A stretch of 32,181 nucleotides of DNA, from assembly GCA_903925685.1 (NCBI GenBank), contig CAIYGI010000104.1, positions 1-32,181 on the forward strand, in the 5' to 3' direction. Positions within the stretch are counted from its first letter, which is position 1. Each line of letters starts with the position of its first letter. The translations under genes and the position numbers were made by a program. Below, piece by piece: positions 15,654-24,842 of this stretch. The stretch comes from an uncultured bacterium. Its GTDB lineage: Bacteria > Verrucomicrobiota > Kiritimatiellia > CAIKKV01 > CAIYGI01. The notes beneath the pieces were generated by a model. The model was not told where the DNA came from. It was given only the letters and a program-made list of their open reading frames with translations, and made no database searches.

Positions 15654-16681
15654 TGGACAGGATTTCAGAAATGAATACAAACTCCGATCCGTATCCCCAT
15701 TCTCCCGACGTTCGGGCCCGTGAAACAGAGGACAACGGTTTTTCCAAAGGGTTGGGCCTTCACTTTCAGCCGAGTGAGGCCTATTGGCTGGATTGTCACA
15801 ATCACTGGGCTGATAATCAGTGGACCCCTGCTGTGATTTACCGGAATCTGGATAAATTTTTCCTGGCCTTGGACGCCTACCGGCTGGGGCGGATGGTCGC
15901 CATTATGAGGGATGAAAGTGCTTTTCCTGTCTGTCAGGATGTCGCCGAGCACGACCCGCGTTTCGGCTGGCTGTACCGGTTAGACTGCGACAAACCCGAT
16001 CCGGACGGCGTGCAACGCGCTTTGGATTGTGGCGCATTAGGGCTCAAACTGCATAATGCGCCTCTGATGAGAGGCGCGGCGGATCCGGACATCTGGCTGA
16101 GGCCGGAATGGAGCGCCGTGTTCGAGCGACTTAGTCAGGCTGGCCGCGCCGTCTTGTGGCACGTTACCCAACGGGTCAGTGCTTCGCCGTATCATGGAGG
16201 AGGGAAAAACTCCTACTGGAAAGACGCCCAGGGCGGCAGTAAAACCTCCAACGAACACCTGTTGCAGACGACCTTGGAGGTGGCGCGCCGAAATCCCTCG
16301 TTGACGGTGATCGGCGCGCATCAGTTGCATCTGGGGCTCGAGCGCCTGGCTGCTTTGTTCGACGAGCATCCGAATCTTTATATCGACACAAGCTGCTCGT
16401 TTTTCCTGAGGTGGGCCGACGAACTGTATGAGAATGATCGCTCCATCCTGCGTCAGTTCTTTTTGAAATACGCCGATCGGATCCTGTTCGGAACGGATGG
16501 TTCGATCGAGAACGGCGCGCTTGATGCGAATGCGGTTGAGGCGTTTTTATGTCACGCCCGATTTATCAAGCAACTACGGTTGCCGGATGGCGTTCTTCAA
16601 CAGGTGGCCCACGCGAACGCCGAACGTGTGTTTAAATGGGCGGCCATAACTCCGACACACCCGGGCAACTCCAGGCCCTGA
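15650..16681 (+). CDS. Metal-dependent amidohydrolase (Amidohydro_2 family)
   Basis: The 343-residue TIM-barrel hydrolase carries the N-terminal metal ligands in DCHNHW (His50, His52). Further residues are GLKLH after strand three, His224 in GAHQLHLG, and Asp283 in FGTDGS at the expected last strand. This set fits the amidohydrolase-related family PF04909 (decarboxylases and lactonases such as 2-pyrone-4,6-dicarboxylate hydrolase and L-fuconolactonase). A lactonase acting downstream of the sugar dehydrogenase would suit the neighbourhood, but that is inference. Two ATGs start the frame (15650, 15653), the first overlapping the esterase stop. It is cytoplasmic. Confidence 0.85.
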   Translation: MMDRISEMNTNSDPYPHSPDVRARETEDNGFSKGLGLHFQPSEAYWLDCHNHWADNQWTPAVIYRNLDKFFLALDAYRLGRMVAIMRDESAFPVCQDVAEHDPRFGWLYRLDCDKPDPDGVQRALDCGALGLKLHNAPLMRGAADPDIWLRPEWSAVFERLSQAGRAVLWHVTQRVSASPYHGGGKNSYWKDAQGGSKTSNEHLLQTTLEVARRNPSLTVIGAHQLHLGLERLAALFDEHPNLYIDTSCSFFLRWADELYENDRSILRQFFLKYADRILFGTDGSIENGALDANAVEAFLCHARFIKQLRLPDGVLQQVAHANAERVFKWAAITPTHPGNSRP

Positions 16682-16863
16682 GAGCGCCAGGACAACTGTC
16701 GTCGCTGGTCATGGACGCTGCCTTGAAAAGCGGGAAAGAGCTTTGTTCTGATACCACTGCCGCATCCAACGCGGCGTGATTGAGGAGGGCGTCCTGCAAG
16801 AGGCCTGCGTTTGGTGGCGTGAGTCTGAATTCGGAACCACGTACGGTAAAAGAAAGGAATACT
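16682..16863 (+). promoter_or_regulatory. Intergenic region with a promoter candidate ahead of the GH4 gene
   Basis: TTGAAA at 16723-16728 and TCTGAT at 16747-16752 are separated by 18 bases and could form a sigma-70-like promoter (5/6 and 4/6 matches). AAAGGAA lies just ahead of ATG 16864. No terminator for the amidohydrolase gene was seen. Nothing else was recognised here. Confidence 0.3.
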
Positions 16864-18201
16864 ATGACTAAGAATAGACTGAGAATTGTCGTGATCGGCG
16901 GCGGCAGTTTTGCCTGGACGCCCACTGTCGTGCGGGACATGCTGTTGACGCCTGCGCTAGGCGATTCCGAATTTGTGTTGCTGGATATCAACAAGCGCGC
17001 CAGCGATTTGACAAAGCTTTTTCTTGAAAAACTAGCCCGTGAACTGGGTGTGAAGGCCCGCTTTGTCTCCACGGACCGGCGGGATGCGTTGCGGGGCGCA
17101 GACTATGTAGTCATCACCATTTCGACAGGCGGGTTCGATGCCATGGCCCACGATTTGGCGATTCCGGAGCGGTTCGGCGTCTATCATACCGTCGGCGATA
17201 CATCGGGGCCAGGTGGCTGGGCGCGATTGATTCGCAACTTCGATGTCTTTGTGTCGCTGGCGCATGACATCAACCGGTACGCACCCGGCGCATTCGTGCT
17301 GAACTACACCAACCCGATGGCGACGCTCACCGACGTGCTGGCGCGCCTGTGCCACGGTCCGGTGGTGGGGCTATGCCACGGACTGTTCGAAAATCTGGAG
17401 CTGATCCAGAAGTTCTATCGGATCGAGAACGAAAATCGGATCGCGGTGAACTATGCGGGCATCAATCACTTCTTCTGGATCACGTCCGCGTATGCGGATG
17501 GACGGGACGTGCTGGCCGACCTGACGCGGCGGTTGCGGCGCCAGAGCCTTACGGATATCTTCTCGTCCCCGCACATGGACCAGAGGGGTTTTTCTTCGAA
17601 GCGTGAGGTTGCCACCGAATTGTTTCACCTGACCGGCATCCTGCCATACATGGGCGACCGTCACACCTGCGAGTTCTTTCCCGAGTACATCACGAACAAG
17701 TCCAACATGAAGAAGTACAAACTGGTGCGCACCACGATTGCCGAGCGTCGTCGGGTTAACAAGATGGAAGGAAAGCAAGTGGTGAACATGATCCGCGGGC
17801 AGATCCCCGATCATTACAAGAAACGCACACGAGAAACGGCCGCGGACATTATTGAAGCTCATTCGCAGGGGAAGGTCTTCATTGATGTCGGCAATGTGCC
17901 CAACATTGGCCAGATTGCGAACCTGCCGCGCGGCCTTGTCGTCGAGACTGCGGTGCGCGTGGACCGCAACGGCGTCACGCCGCTCGTCTTCGGCGAGTTG
18001 CCCCGCGTGGTGCAAGGTTTCATCGAACCCTACGGGCATGTATTTCCCATGGTGGTGGATGCCTGTTTCCGGCGCGACAAGAAACTCGCGCTGCAGGCGT
18101 TGCGGCTAGACCCCGTATGCGCGCATCTCAACGGCGCGCAGGTCGCCGATTTGGGCGAACGACTGATCGCCGCGCATCGTCGGTTCATTACGGTATTTTG
18201 A
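16864..18201 (+). CDS. GH4 family NAD+/Mn2+-dependent glycosidase
   Basis: The 445-residue cytoplasmic protein shows the GH4 hallmarks. These are a Rossmann start (IVVIGGGSFAWTP), NYTNPM at 147-152, the metal cysteine in GLCHG (Cys171) and the metal histidine in GINHF (His202). STGGFDAMAHDLAIPERFG and GDTSGPGG fill the substrate region. GH4 enzymes cleave alpha- or beta-glycosides by a redox mechanism and include alpha-galactosidases (MelA), alpha-glucosidases, 6-phospho-glycosidases and alpha-galacturonidases. The CHG motif favours the MelA/AglA/galacturonidase side over phospho-beta-glucosidases, but specificity is not certain. AAAGGAA ahead of ATG 16864 beats the longer frame from 16780. 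The sialidase-like gene follows after 44 bases. Confidence 0.9.
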   Translation: MTKNRLRIVVIGGGSFAWTPTVVRDMLLTPALGDSEFVLLDINKRASDLTKLFLEKLARELGVKARFVSTDRRDALRGADYVVITISTGGFDAMAHDLAIPERFGVYHTVGDTSGPGGWARLIRNFDVFVSLAHDINRYAPGAFVLNYTNPMATLTDVLARLCHGPVVGLCHGLFENLELIQKFYRIENENRIAVNYAGINHFFWITSAYADGRDVLADLTRRLRRQSLTDIFSSPHMDQRGFSSKREVATELFHLTGILPYMGDRHTCEFFPEYITNKSNMKKYKLVRTTIAERRRVNKMEGKQVVNMIRGQIPDHYKKRTRETAADIIEAHSQGKVFIDVGNVPNIGQIANLPRGLVVETAVRVDRNGVTPLVFGELPRVVQGFIEPYGHVFPMVVDACFRRDKKLALQALRLDPVCAHLNGAQVADLGERLIAAHRRFITVF

Positions 18202-18245
18202 GCGTCTTTGTGCCCGACAAATAGCAGAAACAAAAGGAGACTCTT

Positions 18246-19661
18246 ATGTTGCGTTACAATGGCATGCCGGTCCTGACGAGCGAAGCTGCGGTCCGTAAAG
18301 CGGCAGATGTGACAGTGGAGATTGGGGCGCCGCAGATCGTCGCCTCCAGGGACGAATCGCCGGACGAGGGGACTTTCGTGGCGCCCAAGTTGCAACGCTT
18401 CGGCAAGACCATCTATTTGAACTGGTCGTTTTGGTGGGATGCGGAAGCCCCTTCTCTACCCGACAAACCCAACGGCCGCCTGAGTGAGGACGGAGGACTG
18501 ACCTGGAAGAAGCAGACCGTCCTCTTGCCGTCGGGTGGGTTCGGCACATGCCAAACCGGCGAGCGCGAGATCACCTCCTGGTCCTCGGATTCCTTTGAAA
18601 TCCCGGGCCGACCCGGAGTGTATAAGATCCCCACTTGGCGCTCGTCCGACTTGGGCCAGACGTGGACGGGTCACACATGGACGACCGTCGAGTATCCCGG
18701 AACCAAAGGGCTGGATGCCTACGATCCTCCCGAAGAGTATCGCAAGCGGGACGGCAACTACCTGCGCGGAGCAACCTTGCCGACCCCGCCCGCTTACCTT
18801 GAGCCCTATTTTCGCGAGGTGTCGCGCCTGCGTCCCCTGATGTGGTATGGTATTGTCCCTCAAGGCATGGATCAAGATGGAACTTTGTACAGCCTGACAT
18901 ATGGTAGATACCTCAAGGATACCACCGGTATCCGGGATTGGGACCGCGAGTACTGGCAACGCCTGAACTGGTTCCGCTACGCCGTGCTGATGCAGGTGTC
19001 ACGCGACCATGGCCGCACCTGGACTTTCGCCGGCGTGCCGGTGGACGGGTCGGACTACGAACCGCGCCTGGGCATAAAACCCGGCGGGTCCCAGTACAAC
19101 GAAGATTCGTTTGTGATCAATTCTGGCAATCAAATCGGAGCCGGCTTCAAGGGACGGGTGGACTTCTGTCCTGGCGATGGCTTCAGCGAACCCTCCATGG
19201 TTATTTTCCCGGACGGCGAAATGCTCTGTGCCTTGCGCACGGGCGCCAACAAGCCGCTGTACTGCGTCCGCAGTTACGACCGGGGCCGCACATGGACCCG
19301 GGCCGACCTCTTGTCGCCGAGGTATATTCAGCCCATCTGCGGGAAACTGCCCCAGTTGGTGCTGCTCAAGAACGGCATCCTGGCACTGCAAACCGCTTCG
19401 CCCGACTGCACGGTCCATTTCTCAAAAGACCGGGGCCACACCTGGTTCCTGAGCGAAACGCTGTTCGCCACCCCCCAAACGATTACCTGGGACGGGATTT
19501 ATGCGGGAACTCACGGCAATAACTCCATGATCGCGGTGGACGACAACACGTTGCTTTATGTGCATGATGCCTTACGCCCGGACCCCACAGCATCCATCGC
19601 CTGGATGCGGCATGCCGGACATGGACTCGTCATTGCGCGAAGAATACAGGTAAATGTCTGA
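18246..19661 (+). CDS. Sialidase-like Asp-box (BNR) propeller protein
   Basis: The 471-residue protein has five clean Asp boxes (SxDxGxTW): SEDGGLTW 80-87, SSDLGQTW 133-140, SRDHGRTW 252-259, SYDRGRTW 343-350 and SKDRGHTW 393-400. They mark a six-bladed sialidase-type propeller. FSEPSMVIFPDGEMLCALRT is the typical strand around a catalytic Glu in exo-alpha-sialidases and related glycosidases. A full arginine triad could not be confirmed by eye, so the substrate may not be sialic acid. No signal peptide is visible. AAAGGAG 6 bases before the ATG fixes the start. It lies between GH4 and GH95-like genes. Confidence 0.85.
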   Translation: MLRYNGMPVLTSEAAVRKAADVTVEIGAPQIVASRDESPDEGTFVAPKLQRFGKTIYLNWSFWWDAEAPSLPDKPNGRLSEDGGLTWKKQTVLLPSGGFGTCQTGEREITSWSSDSFEIPGRPGVYKIPTWRSSDLGQTWTGHTWTTVEYPGTKGLDAYDPPEEYRKRDGNYLRGATLPTPPAYLEPYFREVSRLRPLMWYGIVPQGMDQDGTLYSLTYGRYLKDTTGIRDWDREYWQRLNWFRYAVLMQVSRDHGRTWTFAGVPVDGSDYEPRLGIKPGGSQYNEDSFVINSGNQIGAGFKGRVDFCPGDGFSEPSMVIFPDGEMLCALRTGANKPLYCVRSYDRGRTWTRADLLSPRYIQPICGKLPQLVLLKNGILALQTASPDCTVHFSKDRGHTWFLSETLFATPQTITWDGIYAGTHGNNSMIAVDDNTLLYVHDALRPDPTASIAWMRHAGHGLVIARRIQVNV

Positions 19662-19740
19662 AATGCGTCATGGATTCAGGAGTTTCATAATGTGTAAAGG
19701 CAGTTTTTGAAGATAAAGAAGAGGGGAGCTCGATTTTTGT

Positions 19741-22700
19741 ATGGATTCAAAGGATGTTTTGCACCAGGTCCGGTATGACAATGCCTTCAGCGACTGGTCC
19801 GAAGCCCTGCCGCTAGGCAACGGCCACTTCGGCGCGATGGGTTATCTCGACCGCGAAGACGGCCTGGTTTTTACGTTCAATCATTATGACGTGTACTATC
19901 GGAGCAACCTCTCGCCAGAGGCGTTGGCTGCGGGAAAGCCGTACGACCGCAAGGGATGGCGGGAGGTCGATCGCGAAGAGATGAAACGTCGAGCGCTGGA
20001 GGCGCATGCGGATCCGAATCATCCCGCGCATCAAAACTACAATGTTTGCTTTTGGCCCGAACTTGCGACGCGTTGGGGCTTTCCGACCCTTCTATGCCCT
20101 GGTGGCGCCCTGGCGATCGCCGGATCCTTGCGGCTGCTCCCGCGAAAAGGGGCGCTTGAGTCGTCTCCCCATTCGACGACGCTGGAAATCGAAAAGGCGA
20201 GGGTGCGGTTCTCCATGCCGAATCTCGAATTGCGGTCGTTCGTCGCGCAGGGTTCCGATATATTCGTGGCGCGGGTGGCCCAGACGGAGCCGGGCGCCTT
20301 CGAATCCCTCGAGCTGTCCGTCCCGAAAATGCGGTTGCATCCTATCGTTCCCGTGCGCGCCGACGGGGCGAATGGCTCTGTGTTTTTCATCGAAAACAGC
20401 TTCTTCCCGGGCGGGTCGAATCAGGGAGCGGCTCCTTACCACTACGTCATCGCGGTTAAACTCATCGGCGCAAAAGGCGAACTCAAACGTCATGCCGACG
20501 CCGATGTCCTGGACGTTGTTCTGCAACAGCAAACGAAGGACATGACGATTCTGGTGACGGTGATTCCACCGGACGAAGGGCCGGACCTTGTCGCCGCCGC
20601 CTGCCGCAAGTTGGAGGATGCGGCGGAACAACTGGACAAAATCGAAACGGCGCATCAGAAGCATTGGAGCGGTTTTTTCAGCGCGTCGCGGGTCTCTCTG
20701 CCGGATCGGATGCTTGAAACGCTCTGGTATCTCCACCTGTATTCGCTGGCCTCGTGCAGCGGGGAAGGCTCGCGCCTGTACGGCGAGGCTTGTGGCCTCA
20801 ACGGATTGTGGAATATCAAAGGACCGACCCAATGGGGGAGTTCCTGGTACTGGGACGTCAATATCGAGCAGGCGTACTGGCCTGTTTTTACCAGCAATCA
20901 TCTGGAATTGGCCAAACCGTTCCACAAGGGACTGCTGGCCTGGGTCGACGCGGCCCGCGCCCATGCCAAGGAATACCATAAGTTGGACGGCATTGCGTCC
21001 GATTACCCGTTCACCTATTTTATGTCCATCTGGGCCTGGTGCGCGCAGTATTTCTGGTGGTATTACACATATTCCGGGGACGAGTCATTCCTCAAAGAGA
21101 CCGCCTACCCGCTCTTCAAGGAGATCTTACGTTTCTACGAGGGGTATGCCGAGTACGACAAGGAAACCGGGAAACTGGTGATTTTCCCGGATGTCTGTCC
21201 GGAGCAGGGCCCGCTGACGCGCAACTCGATGAGCACCATGAGTTGCTTGAAGTTTCTCCTGCGAATGGGAATTCAGAGCAGTGAAACGCTCGGGTGCGAT
21301 GAGGATCTGCGCAACAAATGGAGGAACATGCTGAACCGGTGCGGGGAATACGCCTGGAACACGTCGCATCAATTTGGCGAATATTACATGGACTGCGAAT
21401 GGTCGGAAGACCTGCTCTACCTGGGCCACAGCGGCATTCTGAAGCCGATCTACCCCAATCGTGAAATAACCAAGCGCAGCCCGCCAACGGAGCGGAACAG
21501 GGCGCTGGGCACCTTTCGCTACTGCGACGGGCTTCAGGCCCACTGCACGCACGCCATCTGGCCGGCCGCCGCCGCCGCCGTCCTCGGGCTGGGTGACGAA
21601 GCGGCTCGGATCCTTTATGACCGGGGCATCTCGTTGCAGATGTCGGCCAGCGGCATGTTCTCCGAAGAAACCGAACGGTGGTTGCAAAATTGCCTGACCT
21701 ACTCCTTCCCGGTCTATAATCCGCCGCTGATCGAGGCCGGCAGCACGGTCGTGGCGGTGATCAACGAGATGCTCCTGCAAAGTTACGACGGAGTGATCGA
21801 GGTTTTCCCGGCCATCCCGGTCGGCGCGCCGACGAAGCGCTATCACAATGACTGGCTCAACCCGCCGCATTGGGCGCCGGCGCCGGTTCATAAGTGGGAG
21901 GAATGCGCTTTCGAAAACCTGCTGGCCGAGGGCGCGTTCGAGGTTTCGGCGTGGTTGCGTGGCGGAAAAACAGCCGCCGTGCGCATCAAGAGTCGCAAGG
22001 GCAATGTCGTGCGCTTGCTCGATCCGTTTTCCACGGAAGCGGCGGTTGTCAGAAACGGCGCCGCCAAGGTCGCGCACACATGTCAGGATGGGATTCTGTC
22101 GTTCCCCACAACCGCCGGTCAGACGTATGAGATTTCCACGGGCGGAGAAGCGCAGGCACCGGTCGAGAAGACGGACGCGGACACTACCCTGCCGCTTGTC
22201 GCAACGGCGTTCACACGCCGCCGCGTTTTTATCGGCAAAGACCGAAATACGGAATTTTACCGCGCCTTGGACTGCGCGTTTCTCGATTTCTATCCAGGGG
22301 ATATGCCGCAATCCAAGTGGACGATTTACAAATTCGACTTCACCCAGCCCCCAGTTTGCAAGGACTACTTCAAGGTCGTTTCCTGGCAGTGGCACATCAA
22401 CCGCAAGGCCGGAGGGGAATTCGTGCCCATTTCAGCCGACAGCAAATATGACTACACGGTGGGACGCGGTTGGGCTGACATTGAGCATTTGACCTATATA
22501 GATCGGGGCGCTCCGGACGAGCTGAGGAGGGACTTCGTCTGCTCCAAGACAGCCGCGGAATTCCTTGTGTTCCTGCGCGCCGGACAATACCAGATTATGC
22601 TTGTTTCCGGGGACCAGGAGGCTGCCAGTGGTATCTCAGTGAGTGTGCCGGGGGGCACCTCATGGGAATCCGGGCCGCTCGCCCCCGGATCGTTTGCCGT

Positions 22701-22815
22701 GGGCACCATACTGCTCAATCACGTTCGGGATGGCGCCGCATCCTTCCATCTCGATTCGCCGAAGCCGTCTCCGGGCTGGGCGCTGTGCGCGTTGCTGATC
22801 AATAAAATCATATAG
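19741..22815 (+). CDS. GH95-like glycosidase with extra C-terminal domain
   Basis: The 1024-residue protein opens with the GH95 N-terminal signature ALPLGNGHFGAMGY (22-35) on a beta-sandwich. An (alpha/alpha)6 barrel follows, with GLWNIKGPTQWGSSWYWDVN (355-374) and IEQAYWP after it. GH95 enzymes hydrolyse alpha-L-fucosides or L-galactosides. Active-site segments differ from the canonical family: the usual NxN reads DVN (372-374), and the IDGNFG segment reads LIEAGST (663-669), followed by the expected INEMLLQS. Residues about 840-1024 form an additional sandwich-like domain (VGRGWADIEHLTYIDRG; LRAGQYQIMLVSGDQE), like the N-terminal domain of rhamnogalacturonan-acetylesterase-type proteins. 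No signal peptide was seen. GAGGGGAG lies somewhat far upstream of the ATG. The stop is followed 9 bases later by the next gene. Confidence 0.8.
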   Translation: MDSKDVLHQVRYDNAFSDWSEALPLGNGHFGAMGYLDREDGLVFTFNHYDVYYRSNLSPEALAAGKPYDRKGWREVDREEMKRRALEAHADPNHPAHQNYNVCFWPELATRWGFPTLLCPGGALAIAGSLRLLPRKGALESSPHSTTLEIEKARVRFSMPNLELRSFVAQGSDIFVARVAQTEPGAFESLELSVPKMRLHPIVPVRADGANGSVFFIENSFFPGGSNQGAAPYHYVIAVKLIGAKGELKRHADADVLDVVLQQQTKDMTILVTVIPPDEGPDLVAAACRKLEDAAEQLDKIETAHQKHWSGFFSASRVSLPDRMLETLWYLHLYSLASCSGEGSRLYGEACGLNGLWNIKGPTQWGSSWYWDVNIEQAYWPVFTSNHLELAKPFHKGLLAWVDAARAHAKEYHKLDGIASDYPFTYFMSIWAWCAQYFWWYYTYSGDESFLKETAYPLFKEILRFYEGYAEYDKETGKLVIFPDVCPEQGPLTRNSMSTMSCLKFLLRMGIQSSETLGCDEDLRNKWRNMLNRCGEYAWNTSHQFGEYYMDCEWSEDLLYLGHSGILKPIYPNREITKRSPPTERNRALGTFRYCDGLQAHCTHAIWPAAAAAVLGLGDEAARILYDRGISLQMSASGMFSEETERWLQNCLTYSFPVYNPPLIEAGSTVVAVINEMLLQSYDGVIEVFPAIPVGAPTKRYHNDWLNPPHWAPAPVHKWEECAFENLLAEGAFEVSAWLRGGKTAAVRIKSRKGNVVRLLDPFSTEAAVVRNGAAKVAHTCQDGILSFPTTAGQTYEISTGGEAQAPVEKTDADTTLPLVATAFTRRRVFIGKDRNTEFYRALDCAFLDFYPGDMPQSKWTIYKFDFTQPPVCKDYFKVVSWQWHINRKAGGEFVPISADSKYDYTVGRGWADIEHLTYIDRGAPDELRRDFVCSKTAAEFLVFLRAGQYQIMLVSGDQEAASGISVSVPGGTSWESGPLAPGSFAVGTILLNHVRDGAASFHLDSPKPSPGWALCALLINKII

Positions 22816-22824
22816 GAGAAGATC

Positions 22825-24834
22825 ATGCTGAAACAACGGAAGAACGTTGTGACGATGTGGACGGGACTGCTGCTGATGTCCGGGAGTCTGGCCCTGACGG
22901 CGGACTTGACGGCGGGCGCGGAGACCATCGGGGCCAAGGCTTCCAAGGAGCCCTCCGCCCAGGAAGTCTACAGCTGCGCCAAGATTAACGAGTCCATCGT
23001 CGTGGACGGCAGACTCGACGAGAACGCCTGGGCGAACGCGCCCTCCATGAAGATCGTCGACATCGTCAAAGGCACGGACCCCTTTTACCGGACCGAGGCC
23101 AAGGTGCTCTGGGACGACGAGCGGCTCTATGTGGGGTTCCGTTTCGAGGATCCAGACATCCGCGGCTACTGGGCAATGGATGATGCCCATACTCCGGAGG
23201 ACTTCAAGCTTCCGGAAAGCTTCGACATAGGCCGCAGAACAGGGAACCCGGAATGGGACAGGAAAGAGTGCGCAATCATGGTGATGGACCGATTCGCCAA
23301 AGTCTTTCTCGACCCGGACGGCGACGGGAGCAACTATCTGGAGTTCCAAGTGAACGCCCTGAACAACGTGTTCGACGCCTGGTATAAGCAAGGCTTACAC
23401 AAAGCAGGGGGGCGGTTTCCGCATGTCGCTTGGAAGTGCCCCGGGCTCATCACCGCCACGCATATCGATGGTTCCATCAACAACCCCACCGACATCGACC
23501 GCGGCTGGTCGATCGAGATGTCCATCCCCTGGAAATCTCTGAAACCGTTCACCAGGGGAAGCAGCCCGCCCAAGGACGGCGATGTCTGGGGCGCGCACCT
23601 CGGCAGGGTCTTCCACAACCACGACGGCTCGCACACCTATTGGGTCTGGCCTTTCATCGGAGCGGTCGAATGCCATAGTCCCAACCTTTACGGCAAACTG
23701 GTTTTCTCGGACAAGCTGCCAAAGTTCGAGCGGTTTTTTGCCTGGGGCGGCAAGGATGACGAGGACTTCATCAAACGCGCCGCCGACATTGGTGTCACGG
23801 ATTTGATTGGAGCCCCGCTCACCCCCAAACTGGTCGAACTCTACGCAAAATACCACATCAAGCCATACTCGGTGGTCACCCTTGCGCTGTCGCCCGCCTG
23901 GAAGGCGCGTCATCCCGATCTGCCCGTTCCCTTCCAAGAACTCTCGGATGCGGAGAAATTGATTCTGGACAAGATCAGCGGCAAGACGTACCAGGAGGAT
24001 GCCCCCGGCACGACAGGCCAGCCGGAGAACTGGCAGGTGACGCCGGCGCAGAAGGCGCTGATCGAGGCGATGGGCAGGAAGAACTATAAAATCCAAAGCG
24101 CCTACGCCTGGGGTGGCGAGCCCGACGGGAAATTTTTCGGGGGGCAAAAACAGGAGATCATGTCGACGGGCGCGTTGTGCTTCCACCACCCGGAGGTCAA
24201 AGAGCTGGCCAAGGAGGCTGTGGCCAAAGCCTTGGCGGTGAATGGGGTGGCGGGTGTGGCTTTTGACGGGATCGGCTACGAGAACTACCACTCCTGCCAC
24301 TGCCCGCTCAGCATGAAACTCTACGGGGAGTACTGCGCCAAGAACCAGCTCAAGCCTAGCGATGAGTCGCTGAACCGCTTCTCGCTCGACACCCTGGTGG
24401 ACTTCCAGAACGAGATGGTGGATTACGCCAAATCCATCCGGCCGGACGCCGTGACCGCCAACCACATCTGGCCGGTCTTCCAACCCGACCCGCTCTACGG
24501 CAACCGCTTGAAAATCGATTATTGCGCGCAGACGGCCGCATGGTTTTTCTATTGGGATCCCTTCCGGATCGCGTCGTACGCTAAAATCATAACGGAGGAG
24601 CAGAACAAGTTCTTCCCGGATGTCAAAGGCGTCGCGTTCATCGGGTATTACGACGCGGCCCTGTCGAACTATATCTTCGACCACAAGAGCCCCCAGCGGG
24701 TCGAACTGGAACTGCGATCCATCCTGAAAGGCGGATCGCGAATGCTCTCGATGAACAATCTGAACGATTTGCTTGCGAACCCGGATGTCGCTGCGGCATT
24801 CAAGAAGTTCATGAAAGGGGCGACGGCAAGATAA
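22825..24834 (+). CDS. Secreted CBM9-like / TIM-barrel glycosidase-like protein
   Basis: The 669-residue protein has a signal peptide (KQRKNVV, core MWTGLLLMSGSLALTA). Residues about 45-290 are a CBM9-type sandwich: INESIVVDGRLDENAWANAP, then DDERLYVGFRFEDPDI, and FLDPDGDGSNYLEFQVNALN, a classic CBM9/DOMON segment. Residues about 300-660 look like a divergent glycosidase barrel. GVAFDGIGYENYHSCHC places Asp481 at a likely strand end, and GVAFIGYYDAALSNYIFDHK lies near the C-terminus. No CAZy family is assigned. TAGGAG ahead of the ATG uses the TAG stop of the GH95-like gene. The first 25 or so residues nearly match those of the protein at 26001. It directly precedes a DUF4838 pseudogene. Confidence 0.75.
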   Translation: MLKQRKNVVTMWTGLLLMSGSLALTADLTAGAETIGAKASKEPSAQEVYSCAKINESIVVDGRLDENAWANAPSMKIVDIVKGTDPFYRTEAKVLWDDERLYVGFRFEDPDIRGYWAMDDAHTPEDFKLPESFDIGRRTGNPEWDRKECAIMVMDRFAKVFLDPDGDGSNYLEFQVNALNNVFDAWYKQGLHKAGGRFPHVAWKCPGLITATHIDGSINNPTDIDRGWSIEMSIPWKSLKPFTRGSSPPKDGDVWGAHLGRVFHNHDGSHTYWVWPFIGAVECHSPNLYGKLVFSDKLPKFERFFAWGGKDDEDFIKRAADIGVTDLIGAPLTPKLVELYAKYHIKPYSVVTLALSPAWKARHPDLPVPFQELSDAEKLILDKISGKTYQEDAPGTTGQPENWQVTPAQKALIEAMGRKNYKIQSAYAWGGEPDGKFFGGQKQEIMSTGALCFHHPEVKELAKEAVAKALAVNGVAGVAFDGIGYENYHSCHCPLSMKLYGEYCAKNQLKPSDESLNRFSLDTLVDFQNEMVDYAKSIRPDAVTANHIWPVFQPDPLYGNRLKIDYCAQTAAWFFYWDPFRIASYAKIITEEQNKFFPDVKGVAFIGYYDAALSNYIFDHKSPQRVELELRSILKGGSRMLSMNNLNDLLANPDVAAAFKKFMKGATAR

Positions 24835-24842
24835 AACATGGA

